This document shows, piece after piece, positions 1-10,899 of a stretch of 64,000 nt of DNA. The stretch is from contig JAVSML010024709.1 in assembly GCA_038503035.1 (NCBI GenBank), positions 533,597 through 597,596 on the forward strand, given 5' to 3'. The notes beneath the pieces are model-generated. The model was given only the letters and a program-made list of their open reading frames with translations, was not told the origin of the DNA and searched no databases. The DNA comes from Crocodylus rhombifer. Its lineage: Eukaryota > Chordata > Crocodylia > Crocodylidae. The position numbers and the translations under genes are program-made. Each line of letters opens with the position of its first letter. Position 1 is the stretch's first letter.

Positions 1-1103
1 ACTACACACTGATTAATGTGCAAGTCATGTGGTTTGTCACACAAAAAGGTTTGCCATGCCACAAACCACACATGCCTGCATGTCTGGATCCAACCTGAGA
101 GTCAAGCTAAACAGTGTTAGTGTGAAGCTGTGCCCAAGCAAATTAACCAGCGCACAGCACTGCATAAATTCAGCTATACTGCATGTCTTGCGCAGCATAG
201 GTTTAATCTCAGCTTTTAGTTTAGAACACTTACCCAAGAAAATAGTAGACTTGACCTCAGCCTGAGCAGATTCAAGCCTACCTATCTGATCTCCCAAGAG
301 AATGTCTGAAGTTGGCAGTCTAGACTAGGCTGAAGGAAGCACTCTTCACACCTCCCACTGAAGCTGTACCACTTTGCCAAAAAGTGTTAAAAATTCATGG
401 AGCCAGAGTACACAGCTTTATATGAGGGGATTCCTGGGCCCTGGTTGAAGCTCCCTGTTTCTGAATCTTGTGAAATAACTGCATAATGCAAAATACAGAC
501 TCAGTCCTGGGAACAAGGGCCAGGATCAGGAGTTCCTCTCCCCGCCTGTCCAAATGAGTGTCTTTCCTCTCTTGTTCTTTTGCATTTCCTGGAACCTGTG
601 AATCTTGCACTCTGCAGCAGCTTGAACACCAAGTGAGAGAAGTAAGAGAATGCCCTCACCCAGCTTTGCTAGGAAAAAAGTTCCTATAACAGAGCAAAGT
701 AGGTCAGCAGCTTAGCTATTAATCATAAGGCAAACAATGTCATATTGCTAAATGAAAGCAGTGGGAAGTAATCACAACTAAAGTTCCACAAGTTGGGATC
801 CAAGATCAAGACATTTATGATCTAGTTAAAAGTCCAGGTGGTATGCTGTCTCCCAAGTATTAGGATAAATTATTAGGATGACAGCTCAATTTAAGAATCT
901 TATGAATTTCTCATTGATTATAGTTCACAAGGGCATACACAGCAATGGCAAAGAAAATTCTGATACATCAATAATCAGTACCAAGAATAGGAAAAATAAC
1001 CCAGGAATCTATTGTGAAGGACCTAGAGATGAACAAGGTGATCAGAAACAGCCAGCATGGATTTACCCAAGAGCAAGTCATGCCTGACGAATTTAATTTC
1101 CTT
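1..1103. other. Intergenic, no gene seen
   Basis: A/T-rich, apparently unique sequence. The short open frames on both strands have no family signature and no coding-like composition. I see no RNA gene, long repeat or promoter here. Confidence 0.6.
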
Positions 1104-1107
1104 CTAT

Positions 1108-1678
1108 TGTTAGAAATGGAGTATTGTTAGAAATGCACAGCTTGCATCTTGCACCTGATAAGAAAGAAACACTGCCAAGGACTTTTTTCCTTGCCCAGCC
1201 TTGCCACAGCTCTTCTTATACTAAATCGCAGACTCTCCCCCAGCTTCTCCCTAGCCTTTCTCATGCAGATTACAGAAGCTGGAATTCAACTGACCGTGTC
1301 CTTGAAAGGGGAGTGGGTTTAAACTCTTGATGACCTATAGTACTCTCTGAGCATGCTCAATTAGCTGATGCATATTTACCTCTCCGCCCTGCATACTTAA
1401 GTAGTTAATTATAATATACATGCGATGGATGTAGTGATGTAACCACATGTATGCTTGTATGAAACGGAAATGAGCTGTAAGAGTTCCTGTTTCTGCACAC
1501 GTGCCCAGGAGGAAAAAGATAAATACAGCCTGCAAAATTCCTTGGTGGGTTCAGAGTAATCTGAGTGTTTGACTCTGCTCTGACCCTATTTGCAAATACA
1601 CCTTTTGTGCCATCTAATGTATGTGCGTCTGTGATACTTTGCGAGCCTCCAAGAAATGGACCGCAATTTTTTGCATCA
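1108..1678 (+). repeat. Solo LTR, family A, copy 1 (ERV class I-like)
   Basis: A sequence of about 571 bp begins TGTTAGAAATG and ends GCATCA. It is flanked by the 4-bp direct repeat CTAT (1104-1107 and 1679-1682), as expected for a retroviral-type target duplication. Its right two-thirds aligns by eye with 26243-26858: both share the block with ACTTAAGTAGTTAATTATAAT, then TGACCCTATTTGCAAAT, then the end block containing GAGCCTCCAA. A GATAAATAC box near 1517 may be the TATA element. No internal retroviral sequence is attached, so this is a solo LTR left by recombination. TGTTAGAAATG occurs again at 1125, a small duplication at the left end. The 4-bp duplication fits class I ERVs. The family name is unknown to me. 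Confidence 0.72.
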
Positions 1679-1682
1679 CTAT

Positions 1683-3850
1683 GATGGGATGACAAGCTCT
1701 GTGCATGGGGTAGGGAAGGGAGGGGAATGGATATGATACACTGTGATTTTAGCAAGGCTTATAACAGTCTTTCACAATATTCTCATTAACAAGGAAACAC
1801 AGACTAGTCTTAGGAAGAAAGGCTGAAAGGCTAGTCAATTAGTCTCACTCTCACCAGACAGGAGAATGGAAACAAAGTTAAACTGGCTTTTGCAAAAATG
1901 AATTATGGAGGAGAATTTGGCTCAGAAGTTTTTTTTATCAGTTTGTTTAAAGAAACAGAAATCTCTCTATAAGGAATGTTGTTCATCACCTCAAAACTCT
2001 CAAAGGAAAACTGTTACAGAACTGCATCATGATTATCTCCTTAGGAAAGAAACATGAACAATGTCATTTTAAATCTCCTCCAGAAGCCTTTGCTTCTTAG
2101 ATAAATTTCTAATTTAAAGTAGATTAGTAATAAAAAGAGCAACAATCAAAACACACTCGCTGCCTTCCTCCAAAGACACATCAGCTAATGGACATATAGA
2201 AGAACTGATCTTGCCACAGCGAATGGACAGCCATGATAGATCAGCCGCAGGAGCTGGCTGTGTTTTTAATTCCAGTCAAGAGACCCACCTCCAAATCTCT
2301 GATAAATTTTGATTCTTACATGCAAGAAGTAAGAATCAAAATCTTCAAGGTACAAATTTGTTTTACAGGACCTGAATTAGCAGGTAAAGGAACATGAGCT
2401 GCCATAGCATAGAATTTTAGCACTTAGTAATATGTTGACATGCAATTTGTCTTTCAAGAGGAGGAAATCTACTGTCTGCATTTCAAAATTGTTTAAATGA
2501 TTATTCAGCTTGACATACCTTTGTGTTTCTTCTCTGATCTGAGGTAGTAGCGTTGACAGTAATGTTTCTGGGTGTCACAATCAGGCTGCAATCATCAGCT
2601 GCCCACTTTCAGAGAGGCTAAAATTTACTGTGTTGACATATTCTTACTGGCAGTCTAGCTGTTTCATCTCACGCAGAAGGAACATACTGTCGTGTTAGGT
2701 TTTGGCAGGTCTCAGAAAAAATACACTTAGTTGGCAACTTGTATGCAGACACACTAAGATATCTAGCCCACTTTCACTATGATCAAGAGAAACATGTTTA
2801 TTACTATTGACAATGCAGTCAGCATAGTATGGATTTTCTTTGTAGCATTTTGTCATTAGGAAACTTTTAGAGAAGTTTTGAAATTAAAAATATTGTTTGT
2901 CCATTCCCTGGTAAATACAAAGAAATTAAGGACATTGATTTCTGAGATCTAAAGGCTACTATTTTCTTTCAATTGTTTTCTTTCAGTGTTTCAAAAGCAA
3001 CGGACTGACCCAAGAAAAGGTCCTTCGTTCCTTCCACTCCCCTGCCACAATTGTAGAAGAATTATTTGAAACATAATTTTAATTTAGGGTCTTGTTTACT
3101 GTTATCTGAAAAACAGAAATTCAAGAGTTTGGCATCTTATTAGAATTAACTATGTAAGCCTTCCAATATTTTCAGTCTATGCTATTGAAAGAAAACAATG
3201 GTCTTTATGCTTAACTCAACTATACTCTGTTCTTACAAATAACAAATGCATTCTCCTTCAATACAGGTTTTAGAGTTATTTCTCTGACATAGAGGATTGT
3301 TGTATCTAGAGCATAAATATTCTACCCTACTGTACACCACTTTCTCACTCCAGTGGCTGACATGTCTTATCTGGCTTGTCAACCAATTGTTTGCCATAGG
3401 TTATCCCTGGTGTGATCTCTAGCAACGTTTGCTGTATGCTTTTCTGAACAGCATGTTTTCTGCATAAATCTGTCATTTAAACTATAGCTAAAGGAACATA
3501 TTGGTTCTAAAGTAATAAAAATATTTAGAATTGATATGAAACAGACTTCATTATAACTTGATAACAAATTTTATTAATGCATATGAAGTAAACTGAAAGG
3601 TCTTAAGCATAAGTACTTAAAAAGATGGGTAGGGACCAGTCAAACTCTTTATGACTGAAGTAACAGAAGTAAATTAGTGGTAATGTGATATACCCAAAAC
3701 TAACAGAAATTTGGTTGCAAAAGGAAAGGACCCAGGGTCAAAAATAATCCCAGGATTGTAATCCGCTATACTAGTATCCCCTTTGGAGGCAAAGCAAATT
3801 CCTACTTTTGTTGGTCCATTCTTCCTGATACTTGCATCATTTACATGATT
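1683..3850. other. Intergenic, no gene seen
   Basis: A/T-rich sequence without a recognisable gene or transposon body. The only structured item is the perfect 14-bp hairpin at 2306-2342, listed separately. Confidence 0.55.
2306..2342. repeat. Perfect 14-bp hairpin, 9-nt loop
   Basis: ATTTTGATTCTTAC at 2306-2319 is followed by a 9-nt loop and then its exact reverse complement at 2329-2342. There are no mismatches. No flanking element or target duplication was recognised. Confidence 0.85.
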
Positions 3851-3854
3851 ACTG

Positions 3855-3955
3855 AGTGTGTCTACACATGCAATTAGTGCTATGTAGGTTTACGGCACAG
3901 TAATTTACTGCGCTGTAAACCTGCCCTGGGAAAGTGTCTACACATGCAGCCATCT
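3855..3955. repeat. Palindromic MITE with TCTACACATGC motifs
   Basis: GTGTCTACACATGC occurs twice in direct orientation (about 3857 and 3934). Between the copies lies an imperfect palindrome at 3886-3922 whose arms (AGGTTTACGGCACAGTAA and its partner) match at 16 of 18 positions. The same TCTACACATGC motif ends several other short elements in this window, so this is probably a small non-autonomous DNA transposon, possibly at the edge of the Harbinger region that follows. Confidence 0.5.
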
Positions 3956-4499
3956 GGGAGCAGATTTGCTCCTTGTGGCACTAGCCTGCTCTGGCCCTTC
4001 ACCACCCTCCTGCAGGAGCCAGGAGGAGCTGAGGGCTGTAGCCACATGTGCCTGTGGCCAGGGTCCCTCTTTAAAAGTCATCCCCACGTGGTGCTCCCTA
4101 GCCACATGCATTTCTGGCCCGGAGCAGTCTGCAGCTTGCTGGCACAGCCCTCTCTGACTGTCACCAGAGCCTGTGCCCACCATGAGATAGCTGCTCCACC
4201 CCCAGGCCTCAAGAGCAATGACCCATGCCCTGGGCTCCTGCTTGTCACCCTGCCCACCATGTTTAGCCACTGTCATGCCTCCTACCTGGCCCAGGTTAGT
4301 CTCAGCCCTGCCTGTCCCCTGTGCTGCACAGCTGTGTGGCCAAGCTCAGTACAACATCTGAGACCCCCCTGCCACTTTGCAGATGCCTCTCAGACCCTTG
4401 GGCTGCTGCCTGGGTTCTGACAGGTACAGTGACAATGTGCACATGGATGCCACCACCAGTACCAGCCATGAGCTCCTGGGGCTCCAGCCCTGTCACCTG

Positions 4500-4757
4500 T
4501 GGGTCTGCCTAGCTAATCAGAACTGGTGGCTACACATCATCCAGAGCACGTGGGACAACAAGCAGTGGCTGGAGTCCTTTCAGATGACCCAGGCCACCTT
4601 CCAGGAGCTCCTCGATCAGCTTTGCCAACACCTAGAGTGACAGGCTACCATCATGTGGCTGCCCCACCCCACAGACACCCGGCTGGCCATCACCCTGCTC
4701 AAGCTGGCCATGCCCATCAGCCTTCACTATGGCTGTACACACAACAGTGGGAGCTAG
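4500..4757 (+). pseudogene. PIF/Harbinger transposase, N-terminal part (decayed)
   Basis: The frame beginning before 4509 reads as the N-terminal region of a PIF/Harbinger (HARBI1-like) transposase. A W-rich block (NWWLHI, then TWDNKQWLESFQM) leads into TFQELLDQLCQHLE, then RLAITLLKLAMPISLHYG, which is the usual 'R.AI.L..LA.P.S.R' block before the nuclease domain. In-frame stops at 4638 (TGA) and 4755 (TAG) make it non-functional. These enzymes cut and paste Harbinger DNA transposons with a DDE nuclease. The catalytic core expected next is not found; a reverse-oriented copy of the C-terminal segment lies there instead. The family call rests on recalled family pattern and was not searched. Confidence 0.65.
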
Positions 4758-4808
4758 GGCACTGGTAGACTGCCTCCTCCTGCACTCCCTACTCTAGGCC
4801 ACCTGGAT

Positions 4809-4917
4809 GGTTCTCAGATGTGCCTGGGGCATCATGGTGATCAACAGGAGGGCATAGTGGGTTAGGCACCCCTTGGTCTGTGCTAACAACCTGTCGTGGT
4901 GCACCTAGGACACTCTC
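4809..4917 (-). repeat. Left arm of perfect 109-bp inverted repeat
   Basis: This 109-bp segment is the exact reverse complement of 5256-5364; I compared the arms base by base and found no difference. The spacer is 338 bp (4918-5255). The right arm lies in the reading direction of the transposase C-terminal segment, so this left arm is the likely inverted duplicate. Its perfect identity contrasts with the stop-ridden transposase around it. Confidence 0.92.
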
Positions 4918-5255
4918 CACAGGGGCAGGTAGGCTGCTGGGTGTTTGCTGCAGGCAGCCTGCTTTCCCCACCCACTTCCCAGGCCGGGATAGACCTGGTT
5001 CCTGGAAGCAACCTCTGTGGCTTCTCCAGGCCCCTCCCCCCTTCCTCCTTCTCCAAGGTCAGGTGGTCTCCTCCATTGCTACCAGGCCTGCAGCACGTGG
5101 GCTCAGAGGCTGGGGAGCTACTGGAAGACTAGGAGGTGGAGCTGATGGCACCCCTGCCCTTCTGTCAGGAGGTCTCTCAGAAGAGGCGCCCTTGAGCAGG
5201 CTGCACCACACATCCCCTCCCCGCACATGCCCTATGTCCAGAGTGTGCCTCTGGT

Positions 5256-5364
5256 GAGAGTGTCCTAGGTGCACCACGACAGGTTGTTAGCACAGACCAA
5301 GGGGTGCCTAACCCACTATGCCCTCCTGTTGATCACCATGATGCCCCAGGCACATCTGAGAACC
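5256..5364 (+). repeat. Right arm of perfect 109-bp inverted repeat
   Basis: Exact reverse complement of 4809-4917. Read on the plus strand it flows into the transposase C-terminal coding remnant that continues to 5544. Confidence 0.92.
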
Positions 5365-5544
5365 TAACGCAGGACCCTGAGCTTCAACAGTGCGGTGAGC
5401 AAGCCCATGCTTCCCTGCAATGTTCATCACTGCCTGGAGGGGTACCTCTGCTTACACTATGCATCCCTGCCCCACACAACTGAGGACATCCTTGCTAGCA
5501 TTGATGCATTTCTCCACATGAGAGGCCCATGCCTGCCTAGCTGA
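5270..5544 (+). pseudogene. PIF/Harbinger transposase, C-terminal part (decayed)
   Basis: A plus-strand frame different from that of the N-terminal fragment shows the C-terminal pattern of Harbinger transposases: HYALLLITMMPQAHLRT, an in-frame TAA at 5365, RRTLSFNSAVSK, and TTEDILASIDAFLHMRGPC, comparable with the 'FN..LS.AR' and 'ENI..VI.AC..LHN.CE' blocks of the family. It ends at a TGA (5542-5544). The DDE core that should connect it to 4500-4757 is absent. This supports a rearranged, dead autonomous copy. The match is weaker than for the N-terminal part. Confidence 0.5.
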
Positions 5545-6300
5545 GGGGGCACTGGCTGCTCAGTGAAGTTTTGCACTGCCTCCCTGCATGCTGTAAAAGG
5601 AGCTCTGGGGGTCAGGGGACAACTTGGCCAGGAAGAGCAGTGGCAGGGGAGGAAAGGGCCCTCCTCCCAGTGTGGGGCTTACTGGGTGGACATGGCAGGC
5701 ATGCCCAGTGACTTGAATCTGTTCCCACTGGCAGTGATGACGTCCAGCTCCCAGCAGCATCATGGGGTGCAGGGCTGTGGTGCCTGGCTGGCCAGGCGGG
5801 GCACCCCTCCAGGGAGGAGCTTGGATTCATCAGGGTGTGCAGTGCCACACCTGGATTAGCCTCCTGGGTGGGGCTGCACACCCAGAGCTGCCAGTGCAGC
5901 TCCACATGTCCCAGCCTCCAACACAGGATGGGCAAATACTAGACCAAGTTCCCTCCCCACCTTCCCCAACTCCCATTCTGAAAACAGTACCAGAGGTGGG
6001 GAAAAGGGATGAGGCTAGGGGAGAAAGGCTACAGACATGCAGCTGCTCCAAACTGGAGCTTGATCCCCCAGCCCCCTGAACCTCCTGCGAAGTGCCATGA
6101 CTTACAGCAGGGAACTGGGTATCTGTCAGCACCAAAGAATCATCCATGTAATTACCCCATTCCATCCTAGGATATTGTCACAATTCTTCCCCCATGGAGA
6201 CAATATTCTGGAGAGCTGGCTTTCCTGGAGCCAAGGGAATGAGTATGAGGACCTGGCCCCTCACCTGCAACACCACACTTCTAGAAATTGAATTTTAATG
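5545..6300. other. GC-richer remainder of the Harbinger region
   Basis: Several overlapping open frames occur on both strands because the sequence is C/G-rich, but none shows a recognisable domain. A Harbinger element would normally also carry a Myb/SANT-type gene; I could not identify one. The right terminal repeat was not located, and sequence becomes A/T-rich and apparently unique after about 6300. Confidence 0.4.
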
Positions 6301-7065
6301 ATGTCTGTGCATTCAGTCAATCAGTGAATAGAAATAATACAGTATGACTCTGGACAGCAATGCTCAGCTACTGAATATTGTTAGATTTCATATATAGCCA
6401 GGACAGCAAGCTAAGTAATCTTGAGAAAATTATCATCTGCCTCCTGTTATTACACTAGCAGGAAAAAGGTTAAATGTATCTACATTATTGGTTCAGAAAT
6501 ATTAATCCAGCAAAAATGTAATTTTCATAGGATGCCAGTGCAGTAGTCTACAGCTTACCACTACCATACTAATCTGCTTTTAAATGTCATTATTATTTAA
6601 GTAGTAATCAGATACATTTCACAAAGTTTACTCTGTGTTATAGTAATGAAAAACTTCTCTTTGTAACACAGAAGCTGGATAAAACTCTTATATTTTTGTT
6701 TCAACAAATGTTTACAGTTGAACCAGAACGCTCCCACTTTTATAAGGAGAAAAAAAAAATCAGTAGGTGGTGTGGGTGAAACAGAAATTGAATTTTCTAA
6801 ATAACTCAGAATATGTATCCAAGGCTTTCCATGAAAATATTTTTTAAAGATTTAAGACTTCATTTTCATTTGCACTAATGACAATATATACTGTTCCAGC
6901 TAAATATAATTTACTCCCACTCTAATGCTCCATTATACTGCCAGCATAAAGGCGAATCAAACCATATGATACAGCCAGACAGAGCAGCTAGACTTTGGTA
7001 TCCCTAAATCTAAATAAAGAGTCAGAAAAGAGCTTGGGTCCCTTCAGAATGGAAGGCTGAGAAGC
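6300..7065. other. Intergenic, no gene seen
   Basis: A/T-rich sequence. No domain, RNA gene or repeat structure was recognised. Confidence 0.5.
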
Positions 7066-7073
7066 CTGTCACA

Positions 7074-7978
7074 CAGTGATCTCAACCAGAGTGCTGCAGC
7101 ACCCTAGGGTGCCATGAGATCCTTTTAAGGTGTTGTTGAATGCCCCTCCTCCAGAATGTCCTGGTCTGGGCAGGCCTGCCCGCAGCCTGGGGTTGGGTGT
7201 CTGTGTGTCTGACTCCATGCAGTACGAAGGCAGCATGGACTCCTCCTTCACTGCTCTTCACTAAAACTAATGCTGATCCTTAATAAGGCCCAGGCCCCAT
7301 GGGCACTGTGGTCCAGCCCTGTGCAGCTGGGTCAAGATTGGGCAGCTGCAGGCCCTGAAGGAATGGCCAGTCTGCTCTGCAAGAGTGCCATTTGGCCACC
7401 ATAGTGGTCAAGTTTCAGTGAATTAGAAATCACCAAGCTTCAGGTTCATCCCCTGCAAACTCAACCTCCATTTCCCACAACCCTCCAATATGCCTCTACT
7501 GTGCCCCAGGCAGACCCACCATGGCTTATCCCCCAACTCAGTGTCCCCCAGATATCCCATGTTCAGCTGCATGTGCTGCCTAGCAGGGTCCCTTGGGTGT
7601 CCCCAGCATGCATCTATTATGGCACCAGGACTGGAGCTCAGGATCGATCACCCTGGGGTAGGTAACTAAGGGCAGAATTTGACCCACTACATCCCTGTTC
7701 CCAACAGTGACCTTGGGGCCATATGCAGGGAGTCCATGATCCATTCTGAGAGAAAAGGTACGAGGCCAGGCAGAGCTGGGGCAGCTGCTGGTCCCCACCA
7801 GTAGCTTCAAGGGGTGAATATTATCCTTGTATTTTATTTTATAGTGTATTATGTATCTTAATAACTGTAATAATATAATTATAATATTTACAATATATTT
7901 ATATTTGTTTTGCAAATGGGATGCTGCTACATTCCAGAAAGTTATGGCTGGATGCCTTGAAAAGGTTGAAAACCAGTG
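7074..7978 (+). mobile_element. Non-autonomous hAT-type element
   Basis: The left end CAGTGATCTCAACCAG and the right end GGTTGAAAACCAGTG form imperfect terminal inverted repeats of the hAT (Charlie-like) kind. The 8 bp outside each end (CTGTCACA and TTGTAATA) agree at 5 of 8 positions, a plausible decayed 8-bp target duplication. The interior has no transposase frame and includes an A/T-only stretch near 7830-7910. A related left end recurs at 30942. Confidence 0.6.
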
Positions 7979-7979
7979 T

Positions 7980-10080
7980 TGTAATAGAAGTTTCTAGAGA
8001 GGAAGGAATTGTAATTTATTGGATTTAATTAGGTTCATCTTCTCAAAAACAGCAGAAAATAAACTCAGGAAACAGCATGAAAGCTGACAATCTATGGAAA
8101 CAAGTGTTATGGCCTCTTTAAGCCAGCATGAAGGAGTCAGAGACAGAGAATCTGGTTTCTGGAGTCCATGTTTAACTTTAATCAGAATACTAGACCTATA
8201 CCACTTGTCCAACAGCATTTGACTTACGGACATTTGTGGGCCAGCAACGACTTGCTATTAGAGTAACTGTGCTCTAGCTGTTCCCAAAACAGCTCCTTGA
8301 AAAATAGGAAAAATCGGGTGCCAGCTGTCTTAACTGGCTCAAGGGGACAAAGTGGCATAAAGTCACCCTCACTTCAGGCCTGTACTACTGAGGGCTCAGC
8401 TTTACCCTAAAATGTGGCTCAGGGTCCAGATCTGCTTGCTTCCTCTCACTAAAATAAATGTTTGTCTGCAAAGGGAATGCAAACTATTGAAATATAGATA
8501 ATAGATGCTTCAACTGACTACACAGTTATTGCACAGCTGATATCTAACTTGTTATTGCAAAGCACTCTGAGGTATCTAATACAGGATAAAGTTTTTTATA
8601 TATTATTGCATACTATTTATTGATTAATCATTTAATAGCAAAGTTCTTGAGACAGGTATATTAAATAAATGTGTTAAGCCCACTCATAACAATTTGGGGT
8701 AAAATATCACTGCTGTTTGTTCTAATAGTTTTTAAATGAACTTTTAATTCAGGTTAAATTTTGCACAGGACCTGTAATTTCAAGTGACATATTTCATAAT
8801 CACAAACCCCCATGCTGATGTAGGATAATGGTACTTTTTTTTCTAACAACATCTATGTGTATCATGGGATTAACCCAAAAGAAAATTTTAAAATCAAATT
8901 GTTACTGCTTTCAGGGATTTAGTTAACATGATAGTTTGGAGGCAAGTCCAGGTATGAAAAATGTCAAAATATGACAACTTATAGATTTGCTAGACTGCAT
9001 TCAGGTGACTAAGAAACAATTTCAGTGTCTAGTAGGAGTACAGTTTAGTCATAAGTTTGCATTTAAAGAATAGAAATGATAAACAGATTCTTAAAATTGG
9101 AATTCATTACCTGCAAACCAAAACTAGGTTTGTTTCCTAGCCATTAGAACTAATTTTGCACTTATAATTACTTATATCCAGAGCTGTGTTAGCACAAAAG
9201 ACATTTGCAAAAGGACATGAAACTGCTCTCTAGGAGGATTGTCATAAGAGTAAATTACTTTTATTCCATTTCCTATCCTACAGTTTGTCAGAAGAATGAA
9301 TATCTTACGCTGCGTTCTGCCCTTGCTATAGTCTGTCACAAGAATGAATTATCACCAAATTTTAAAGCTCCAATACTGTGCATTTTTATTCTCATTATAT
9401 TCCCCCCTTTTTTCCTAATCTCGTGAGAAAAATTATAATAATAAAGAGAAAATAGCAGAGCATTTATCCATTTATCCAGTCCCTTGACACTCTTAAGATT
9501 GTAACCAGAACAGAAAATTATATAAAAATGATTTGTCCTAACACTAAATATAGTAATGAGGAAAGAAATAAGTTTAAAATTAATCAGTTCCCTGAAGAAT
9601 ATGAAACTCTAGTCCATCTTTAGTGCCCTAGAATGCACTTCTACATCCAGTATTGCCATCAATTAAAGCCATAGATAGTAATAAAGCACCGACATCTACA
9701 GCTGTGAGGTGGATTATTGGCAGGTAATATAGAAACAGGGCATGATTCACCGTTCTGTTACAACAAGGCTGTACATGACAGACTTAGGCCTATTCATTTT
9801 TTTGTTACAAGAGCAAAGATGTTAAAAACATAAGGTCTTCAAGTCAATGTCTCTTCAGTCCCAATATGGACAGGTTTCTGCTAAATATACAATCTATTTC
9901 ATATCTTATGCCACTTATATGTCACTGTTTTCAGAACAAAATGAAGGGTTAAAAGATGCAGGAGCATGCTTCTGTGTGGGAACAGTTCTTCGATTCTTAA
10001 AGACCAAAAGTCCCTTTCTCAAATTAAAAGTGACTTAATATGTTTTATTTAGTTGATTTCTATAAAGATTATAAATAATA
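7980..10080. other. Intergenic, no gene seen
   Basis: A/T-rich sequence with scattered short frames and no recognisable gene, repeat or terminal structure. Confidence 0.5.
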
Positions 10081-10084
10081 TTAC

Positions 10085-10315
10085 CTTCACATCTATGTGC
10101 CAACACCAAGATCAGGATGCCATTTGCTAGGCACTGCACAAATATGTGGTGGAAGCCAGTTTCTGCTCCACAAAGCTTACAATCTATAGAGAGAAGCGGA
10201 GGGAGAAACAGTAACCCAGAGAAGTGAAATGGCTTGCCAAGGTCACAGTGGTCAGTGTTAGAGCAAGGCTAGAACCCAGGTTTATTAGAGAAGCACTAGA
10301 ATCATAACACAAAGC
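10085..10315 (-). repeat. MIR/CORE-type SINE remnant
   Basis: The stretch reads, in reverse orientation, like an ancient MIR-family SINE: GAAATGGCTTGCCAAGGTCAC and then AGAACCCAGGTTT correspond to the reverse complement of the 'accttgggcaag...' MIR core. It is preceded by a TTTGCTAGGCACTGCACAAA and CTTACAATCTATAG tail typical of amniote SINE/LINE 3' ends. It is old and diverged. Confidence 0.6.
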
Positions 10316-10660
10316 ATCAGTCTATGAAATAACTTCACTTGTGAAGTTGGCTTGAAAGGTAATTCAGCGCTGTTTGTAGAATGCATCTAACACCTAAATG
10401 CACTGTGATGAACCAAATGCAGAAAAAACACTTGAGCAAAAGGCTTTGCATTTGTAAAGAGAGTGTTCAAGGAACACAAAGTGCTTTACAAATAATAATA
10501 AAAACCCCACTCTATGCCTCTAATGTGGGTAAGGCTTATATACCAACTCGATAAGGACGAGAGCTCAGCCCATCCCCTAAGATTCTCAGCACCTCCTATA
10601 AATCAAGCTCACAATTAAGAATTTGCCTTGGCTTGTTAATGAGGCTTTTACAGTCACTCT

Positions 10661-10898
10661 GGATGCATCTACACAAGACATCTGGACTAATTCTACTGTG
10701 CATTGGCATGCCTGGCAAAAACCATGCTAATGCATTAATGCGCAGTAGACTCAGTCCAATGAGCATTAACTGTTACAAAACAGCATTCATCTGTGCTAAT
10801 GCACAATAGTGTCAATTATGGCGCATTAAGTTAGTACCCATAATTACTAAACTTAATGTGCCATAATTATGGTGAATTAATGAATGTCTACATGCACC
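10661..10898. mobile_element. Palindromic MITE with TGCATCTACAC ends
   Basis: The left end GGATGCATCTACAC and the right end ATGTCTACATGCACC are imperfect inverted repeats. The centre contains a stem: ATTATGGCGCATTAAGTTAG at 10815-10834 pairs with 10845-10867 with one inserted base and one mismatch, around an 8-nt loop. There is no coding capacity. It belongs with the other TCTACACATG-ended elements in this window. Confidence 0.6.
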
Positions 10899-10899
10899 T

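Noticed and set aside
3944..4420. 158-codon plus-strand frame upstream of the Harbinger fragment
   Set aside because: Low-complexity composition, no motif in common with Harbinger transposase or Myb-like partner; a frame on the opposite strand is equally open.
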